This document shows, one piece after another, positions 58,171-64,000 of a stretch of 64,000 bases of DNA (positions are counted from its first letter, which is position 1; every line of letters starts with the position of its first letter). Source of the DNA: Phycomyces nitens (Eukaryota; Mucoromycota; Mucoromycetes; Mucorales; Phycomycetaceae). Position numbers and translations under genes: made by a program. The notes beneath the pieces were generated by a model, which was not told the origin of the DNA, made no database searches, and worked only from the letters and a program-made list of their open reading frames with translations. The DNA is taken from assembly GCA_022702545.1 (NCBI GenBank), contig JAHRBC010000002.1:4836001-4900000 (forward strand), in the 5' to 3' direction.

Positions 58171-60329
58171 TTGGACGTCAGAGGAACCCTCTTTACGTTC
58201 GGTTCCAATTGCTCGCAGATTCAAAGGTCTGGTTTATCTGTCTCTCTGAGATTGACACTATGTTCCGCCTGCTTGTTTGGGACCGAGTCCTTATCTTGGA
58301 TAGTGATGATTCAAACTGGCCAGTCTATCTGTTTCAATGGAAATTGATACCGTGCCTACATGTTTGCATGTTTCTGAATCCTTGGCATAATTTGGATAGT
58401 AAAGGGAAGGTAGACGTGGAGTTACCTACGTCGGTGTATTAGGAGGTGCTGGTTTGAGTTGTGGTCCCTCACGCTCGCCCATATGCATCGTCTTGATATA
58501 TTCGAAAGTTGTGGTAGCGATGTTTGGATTCTCTCAAAGGTAAGGATTGTTCTTTATATTTGATTCATTGTTGCCCATTGACTTTTTACTAACTATGGTC
58601 ATTTATAGTTGCCCATGTTCGTAGGGTCTTTGACGAGTTTCACCCACCCATGGTCTTGGTCATGGTCTTGGGTCTACGATTCTATCAATGGTACGAACCC
58701 CTCGGTTTTCTTGTTTGGTTCTCCTGGCCGCGGAAATCTGTACTGTCGAGGTCCTCGGGTATATCCTCCCACAGTACCAACGTACGATAGAATCAAGGAG
58801 CATGGATGTCAGTCCCTCTGAAATCCGCTGGTCATACGTATCTGAGCTGGATAGATTTGGTTTCCTGACTGGCTCTTGCGAGCCTTTGGTCGGTTCTGGT
58901 CTCTCTTGCGTGGACTTTTGTGAGTCTGTGGATTGACTCGTTTGAACTCAATTTGGTTCAAAAATCCGGTCTGCGCATAGGACCCACAAGTCTTGAAGGT
59001 GTCTGATGAAAGGTTTCGCGTGATATATAAAAGGCGAAGACCTGTTCTCAGCAGATTGTATGGCCAAACAGCCGAAAGTGTACAGCCAAATAGTTGTCTG
59101 GGTACAAGAAATGCACAATTGCATGCCTGGGCAACACACAGTCCTCTGAGATCCCAAAAAAAAAACTTGGACTGTGATTAGGCAACGCACGAGTAGGCTG
59201 TCCATGGAGGCAAGCAAAAACAAGTACACATTCACAATATGTATTGTTCATCGGTAGTAGTAAGCACAAGTCATTGACTTTCAAGAGTGTTTTCCACACC
59301 TGCCGCTTGAATTCAAGCATACCTCTTTTGGGTATATTCAAGCTGATCTGGCTTGTCGCCTCAAATTCGACGAGCCGAATCAAACAGGATACACTTGCAA
59401 CTGTCATCAAGAGCAGATTGCGTATAGCAGTTGCAAGAATATACACACACCTCGAGACATTCCCTGACCAGGATAAGGTGTGTGTATTTACAACTGTGAA
59501 GGAGAAGCAACTGTCATGGGACCAGTCCAGCAAGACACCGAATCAAGACTGGTCCCAAATGGATATTGTTCATACCTTTATTCATCCCGCAAGATTCTGG
59601 CAATGGAGATGGCAGCAGCAACAATCAAGCAAGCCATGCAAATCGCTACAATCCGATGATACAGCAACACAAGCCAACAGCACAAGTCAACAGTACAAGT
59701 CAACAGTACAAGTCAACAATTAAAATCAATGGTACAAGTCAATAATGACAATCAATGGTACAAAACAACACTACAAAGCAACAGTACAAAACAAATAAAA
59801 ATCATCAGCAGAATCATCAGCAAAAACAAAAACAAAACATTCAAGCCACGTAGAGCTGTCACTCCATTGCCAGTCTGTCCAGGTATGCCTTTGTCATTTT
59901 CCAAAATCTTCAAGCCAAAATCAAGTCGAAATCAGATCAAGAATCCCAAGATCAAGCAACAAATCCAGTCCTGATACAACAACAAGAAACAGCAACCACA
60001 AGATCACAGAAATGGAAATGACAAGAAGCAGCCCAGAGTCTCGCCATCTCGCTGGGCTGTGGCAAAGGCATACCTGGACTTCGACAAGAATCAAAGCCAA
60101 GTACGAAGCATCCGATTCACCAAGAAATCAAATACGGGACATCAAGACGATCAGGGGTAATACAATCCATACAAACACCACTGACACTGGCAGGACTTTG
60201 TAGGCTACCAGCAATTTATGAAGGAGCTCCCAACAGAACAGTGCAAACCCAAGAAGCGATACGGCACCAGATGGTATTGTCCTCAAATCCATAAGATTGT
60301 GACAGCATCAAGGAGAGCCCTTAAGATAA
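58171..60329 (+). other. Plus-strand transcribed-looking region with few codons, including a spliced short frame
   Basis: A well-formed intron lies at 58540-58608 (GTAAGG donor, TACTAAC branch point, TTTATAG acceptor). Joining its flanks in phase 0 links DIFESCGSDVWILSK to LPMFVGSLTSFTHPWSWSW, and the frame runs on to SVFLFGSPGRGN and a stop at 58821. This is too short and too plain to name. The remainder to 60.3 kb has Gln/Asn/Lys-rich frames derived from CAA/ACA-rich DNA, and no domain. Confidence 0.35.
59669..59760. repeat. Degenerate 13-bp tandem repeat (ACAAGTCAACAGT)
   Basis: Three near-perfect copies at about 59682-59720 with looser copies on both sides. The wider neighbourhood is rich in CAA and AGT words, as though built from the same seed. 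Confidence 0.65.
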
Positions 60330-60879
60330 GTACTTGTTCCATTATACTGTATTTTATGACATTTTGGATACTAACTATATAAATTGTTTTTTAGTTTCCT
60401 TATCCCAGCCTATGTACTACAAGAGGACACCATTTGGAGGGTGCCAGTGAGAGTGGAGAATGGTTCTTGCTAACGGCAGACCATTGAGTGCGCTAGTCGT
60501 ACTTCTCTCGCCCAAAAACTTACAGTGCCTTTGTGCCTGTATAGGGCCTTGGGTCAACCGAGTCTGGTCATCCGTCTGCCGTTGATTGTCCAACCCGTTG
60601 TGGTGGACACATCGCTCGAGTGGCGCATGGCTTCTGTTGGCGGTTCCCTTTTCCCTTTGCTGGTAGTTTTGCTGGTCCTGCTGGTGGAAGTGGTGGCTTT
60701 GTGGATTGTATTGCCCCGTGTACCGTCTGTCCCGTTTACATCAAGAAAAAAAAGCCGGCTGTCAAATCCTATCATCCATGGCAACAAAGCAAAGAATACA
60801 ATCTGTTCATACCTCAGCCTGTGTATGAACAGGGATCAACAAGAGATCCCCGAAATGCAAGCCAATCTCAACCCATGAT

Positions 60880-61583
60880 AAATATTCTCAGTCAAGGTAA
60901 CGTAAAAACGCTGACTCTAACCAATTATAAATACTCATCGTCAAAATTATTATAGATGACTGAAAGCAAGCAAGGGTATAGACCCACTCCAAATCCGATT
61001 CCAAAGGGTGGAATCCAGACCATGGACATAGTCCCACAGTCAAGGTAATATTAAACGATGGCTCTAACCAATAATGAATACTAATTTTCATTACGATTAC
61101 AGAAGACTGATCAAGCAAGGAAAAAGACCTGCCGTCAAGAAGATTCCAAAAAGTGGAATCCAAAACATGGTCAGAGTCCCACAGTCAAGGTAAAGTTAAA
61201 ACGGCGGATCTGAAAAATCATGAATACTCACTGTCAAAATGATTACAGATGACTGGAATCAAGGAAGGGTATAGACCCACTGTCAAACCGGTTCCAAAAG
61301 GTGAAATCCAAACCATAGGCAGAGACCCACGGTCAAGGTAGCTTTAAACTGCTCGCTCTAGCAAAGCTTGAATACTTACCATCAATATTATTACAGAAGA
61401 CCGATATCATGGAAGGGTATTAACCCACTGCCAAGCCGATTCCAAAGGGTGGAATCCAAACCATAGACACAGACTCCTAGTCAAGGTAATATAAAAAGGC
61501 GAACTCTAATCAAGCATGGATACTCATTATCAATATTCTCTTAGTATGACAAATCCAGCCAAGGATTATGATCCCCAGTCAAG
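60880..61583 (+). repeat. Imperfect tandem array of about 148 bp units, each exon-like plus intron-like
   Basis: The word GTCAAGGTA recurs at 60891, 61039, 61184, 61332 and 61480, spacing 148, 145, 148 and 148 bp. Each unit has an exon-like part (60956-61044, 61103-61189, 61249-61337, 61397-61485; 87-89 nt, sharing ATTCCAAAGGGTGGAATCCA-type core sequence and CAGTCAAG end) and an intron-like part (60897-60955, 61045-61102, 61190-61248, 61338-61396, 61486-61544; 58-59 nt, starting GTAA or GTAG and ending TTACAG, TATAG or CTTAG). A shortened final unit at 61545-61583 ends CCCAGTCAAG but is followed by ATAT, so it lacks a donor. Confidence 0.8.
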
Positions 61584-62304
61584 ATATCTTTCAAGTCACC
61601 TCAGGCTAATTAAAGTCGAGCCAAATCAAGTCAAACCAAATCAAACCAAACAAAAAAAAACAAAGAAAAACAAAACAAGTCAAGTCAAGTCAAGTCAAGT
61701 CAAGTCAAACCAAATCAAACCGAATCAAACCAAAAAGAAAAAAAGAAGAAAAAAGAAGAAAAAAAAAGAAAAACAAAAAAAAACAAAGAAAAACAGAACA
61801 AAACAAGTCAAAACAACCAAATCCCAATCTCCCAAAACCAAATCCCAATCTTCCAAAAACCAAATCTTAAATGTATACCTGCAAAAGTCCAATGCCAAGT
61901 TCAAGTCCAAGTCCAGTGCAAAGTTGAATGCAAGGTCCAGTGCTATGTCCGTTGCAAAGTCCAGTGTATGGCTCAAGGTGAAGTCTGAAGCAATGTTTGG
62001 TGTGGTCCGATGCGTGGTTTGGTGCAAAGTCCAAAGGCAAAGTTCGATGTCAAGTTGGATTTCCGAGTTCAAAGCCAAGTTCGATGCCGAGTTTTATGCC
62101 AGGTTGGATTTCCGAATTCGATTCCAAGTTTGCTTTCTGCGTTTGAAGACAAGATCAATGCCGTTCCTTACAAATCCGATTATGCGTTTAATTCAAAGAA
62201 GAATTGAAATGAAATTACAAACAATCAAAAAAAAAGGAGGAGTGCTAAAAAAAGGCGCCCTCCGCAAGAAGGAAGATCTCTCGAAAGACGCCTTCGGTGG
62301 TTAA
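61546..62304 (+). CDS. Low-complexity Lys/Ser/Gln-rich ORF, doubtful
   Basis: An open frame begins in the last array unit (MTNPAKDYDPQSRYLSSHL) and continues through Lys-rich and Gln-Val-Lys-Ser repeats generated by AAGTC and AAAAG microsatellites, then an Ala/Lys/Ser repeat (KSSAKLNARSSAMSVAKSS), to TAA. The composition is what purine-rich simple sequence would encode without selection. An intron with good signals follows at 62338-62411 (GTAAGTACC donor, TTTCCTCTAG acceptor), so the region may be transcribed. No domain is recognised. Confidence 0.25.
   Translation: MTNPAKDYDPQSRYLSSHLRLIKVEPNQVKPNQTKQKKTKKNKTSQVKSSQVKSNQIKPNQTKKKKRRKKKKKKEKQKKTKKNRTKQVKTTKSQSPKTKSQSSKNQILNVYLQKSNAKFKSKSSAKLNARSSAMSVAKSSVWLKVKSEAMFGVVRCVVWCKVQRQSSMSSWISEFKAKFDAEFYARLDFRIRFQVCFLRLKTRSMPFLTNPIMRLIQRRIEMKLQTIKKKGGVLKKGALRKKEDLSKDAFGG
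61676..61707. repeat. AAGTC pentanucleotide microsatellite
   Basis: Six tandem AAGTC units. The same word seeds the looser CAAATCAAACC-type repeats at 61620-61735. Confidence 0.85.
61885..62130. repeat. Degenerate short tandem repeat around CAAAGTCCAGTG
   Basis: Irregular copies of words such as AAGTCCAGTGC, CAAGTTCGATGCC and CAAGTTGGATTTCCGA at spacings of roughly 11-30 bp. The strand is G/T/A biased. It looks like an eroded minisatellite. Confidence 0.5.
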
Positions 62305-63059
62305 AGTGGTGGTAGCATCCTTTATACAATTTGAACTGTAAGTACCTATTGATCTCGTGATTTATGATGAAGAACATGTACTAATATATATATGTATTAT
62401 CTTTCCTCTAGGACGCTTGTGAAGCTTGGTTTCCAAATTATTGACCATTTAAAAAAATTGAATGTACGGAATCCGTTAAATTTTGACAATGAACTTGGAC
62501 AAAGTAAAAAGATAAGTATCAAACTCCAAAGAAATTGAAATTGGACAAAGAAAGCAAACGAAGATCGAACAAGGCGAGAAAACTTTGTGTTGGATGAAGC
62601 AGAAGATCTCGATTGGATAAAGAGAGAAGACTTGGATCGAATGGCTCAAGAAGACTAGCATTGAACAGAGCGGAAGACTGGGCCTTGACAGTGCAGGAAG
62701 ACCGAGTAGCGGCAGAGCTCGAAGACCAAGCTGCTGCGATGCGGGAAGATGATGATTGAATGGAATCAGAAGAAGAAAATTGACCAAGACAAAGGACATA
62801 AGCAAATAAAAACAAAAACAAAATCGAATCCAAAAAACAATCCCTATTATTTTCCAACTTCTTTAACTTGACTTGACTATGTACCATCACAAATAAATTA
62901 TTTTGAAACATCTTCTATATTATACATTGGCAACTATTAGTATACAGTCTTTCTATAGAAAAACTCCAAATAAATTGTTAATATTGGGATATTTATAATG
63001 TCATTAGATCTAAGAAAATCGTCTCTGAAAAAAATAGTTAGGGAACTAAAGATGGTTAT
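62305..63059. other. Low-complexity spacer
   Basis: Contains the intron-like stretch 62338-62411, then purine-rich sequence with GGAAGAC/GAAGA words (62570-62760), which gives a Ser/Leu-rich frame on the minus strand. No gene is supported. Confidence 0.35.
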
Positions 63060-63920
63060 AAACTGAACAACACTCTATGCTCATATATTTTCAATAGAGC
63101 AAGATCTAGGCTGCTTGCTGGCAATAACATCAATAGTACACTGAGCCTTCTTTCACTTTTCTTCAAACTTCGATTTTTTGATTGAGTTTTATCCTCTTGA
63201 TTAATAGACATTGGTTTCTTCATTCAATCGAGGCAAAAAAAAATCCCAAAAGGGCCATATACACATGATGGTCAAGTATGTCCTTGATCGTATTTAAATA
63301 GAATCCCCTTTGTGCTTATATTACTAGAGTATTATGGAATATCCACCAAGCTACATTCACGGCTTGATACACATTTTTACACTTTCCAACTTGGTACCAA
63401 ATCCTCATGCTCGTATCTAGGAAAAAAGTATGAATCTTGGCTCATTACTCCAAATGACATGATCCCATCTTTGATTGGCTTTTTTGGAATGATTAGTCAA
63501 TGCTAATTGCTTCATCCTGTGTGATTTTGCTAACCATGGCTTGTATTTCGCTTGACAAGAAAATATGCCGATTTTATGAGTAGTCTTTTGAATTGTTGAT
63601 TAGGAGGTTGAATTACCCATTGGGCTTGGCACAAAGGCTGCAAGGTCTCCAAATGTTTCAGTAAGTTTATTTTTCATTCCATTGGTTGAATGGCGGTTGT
63701 CATGCTCATTCATAAGCTTGGAATTTTCTTTTCGGTTCTTTGGAAATATGCCTCTATCTTTTTTTATTATTGGGTTGTCTACTATCTGCAAGGGTGCGTC
63801 GTTATCTTTTGTTATAGCTAAAGACCGTCCATTCATACAAGTTCTACTGATAACTGTGGTTTGATAAGCTAAAAACTCCTTTGGTTTCTCAATGATCTTG
63901 TTTTTGTTTTGTTGAGACAT
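63060..63920 (-). pseudogene. Degenerate Tc1-type transposase
   Basis: Read on the minus strand from ATG at 63920 (MSQQNKNKIIEKPKEF), the frame runs 106 codons to a TAA and continues in the same register: STIQKTTHKIGIFS, then KSHRMKQLALTNHSKKANQ, then RWDHVIWSNEPRFILF, the Tc1 first-Asp region (WSNE here for WSDE). After that, many stops; weak traces such as SSLDLALLKIYEH correspond to the SPDLNPIENIW box. Clearly dead. It is distinct from the other three copies. Confidence 0.65.
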
Positions 63921-64000
63921 GGTGTGATTTGAGCAAGGAAAGCACCGTGAGGAATCGAATAAAAATAAAAAGAATATCGTGTTGGGTCTTTATTTTGTAG

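Noticed and set aside
59048..59723. Overlapping ORFs of about 160 codons on both strands
   Set aside because: Neither carries a recognisable domain, and they mirror one another in simple-sequence-rich DNA.
62476..62911. Minus-strand Ser/Leu-rich ORFs
   Set aside because: Produced by the GGAAGAC/GAAGA low-complexity tract on the other strand.

Overview
The window is nuclear DNA of a filamentous fungus, most likely an early-diverging one (Mucoromycota-like). The evidence is short AT-rich spliceosomal introns (about 45-150 nt) with GTAAGT-type donors and TAAC-type branch points, compact genes separated by TATATA-rich spacers, a typical fungal endomembrane gene set, an HSPA12-like Hsp70, and many decayed Tc1/mariner and LINE copies. 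The phylum is an inference. No tRNA, rRNA or CRISPR array was seen.

Left part (1-35 kb) is gene-dense. In order: the 3' end of an unidentified gene; mitochondrial acyl carrier protein (+); COPI gamma subunit (-); a TcdA/Tcd-type t6A dehydratase (+); a Snx41/Atg20-type PX-BAR sorting nexin (-); a Dal5-type MFS transporter (+); a frameshifted Tc1-like transposase (-); a Sec16-like COPII scaffold (-); an unidentified acidic coiled-coil protein (-); the SWR1/NuA4 subunit Swc4/DMAP1 (-); the Dsl1-complex subunit Sec39 (+); and a kinesin-3 of the Unc104/KIF1 type (-). I rebuilt exon structures by keeping the reading frame and conserved motifs across splice sites, so the exon lists in the entries are models. 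Five of these genes serve membrane traffic (COPI coat, COPII scaffold, COPI-vesicle tether, endosomal nexin, vesicle motor). Four introns appear to use GC-AG rather than GT-AG borders.

Middle part (35-50 kb) is gene-poor. It holds one short secreted-protein gene, one 117-codon ORF of unknown function, a possible dead gene, a degenerate Tc1 copy, and a long inactivated LINE (ORF1, apurinic-type endonuclease, reverse transcriptase, zinc-finger tail).

Right part (50-64 kb) holds an intact HSPA12-like gene among repeats, a second partial LINE copy that keeps only the ORF1 end, two more dead Tc1 copies, and the most unusual locus of the window. At 56.1-58.2 kb there is a GC-richer orphan reading frame, split by one frameshift and one stop, with a recurring V-F-G-x-G-x-A-Q motif. 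It is followed by about 4 kb in which well-formed plus-strand introns occur without a convincing ORF. These include a five-fold array of about 148 bp, each unit made of an exon-like part of about 89 nt and an intron-like part of about 59 nt. The sequence then passes into purine-rich low-complexity DNA.
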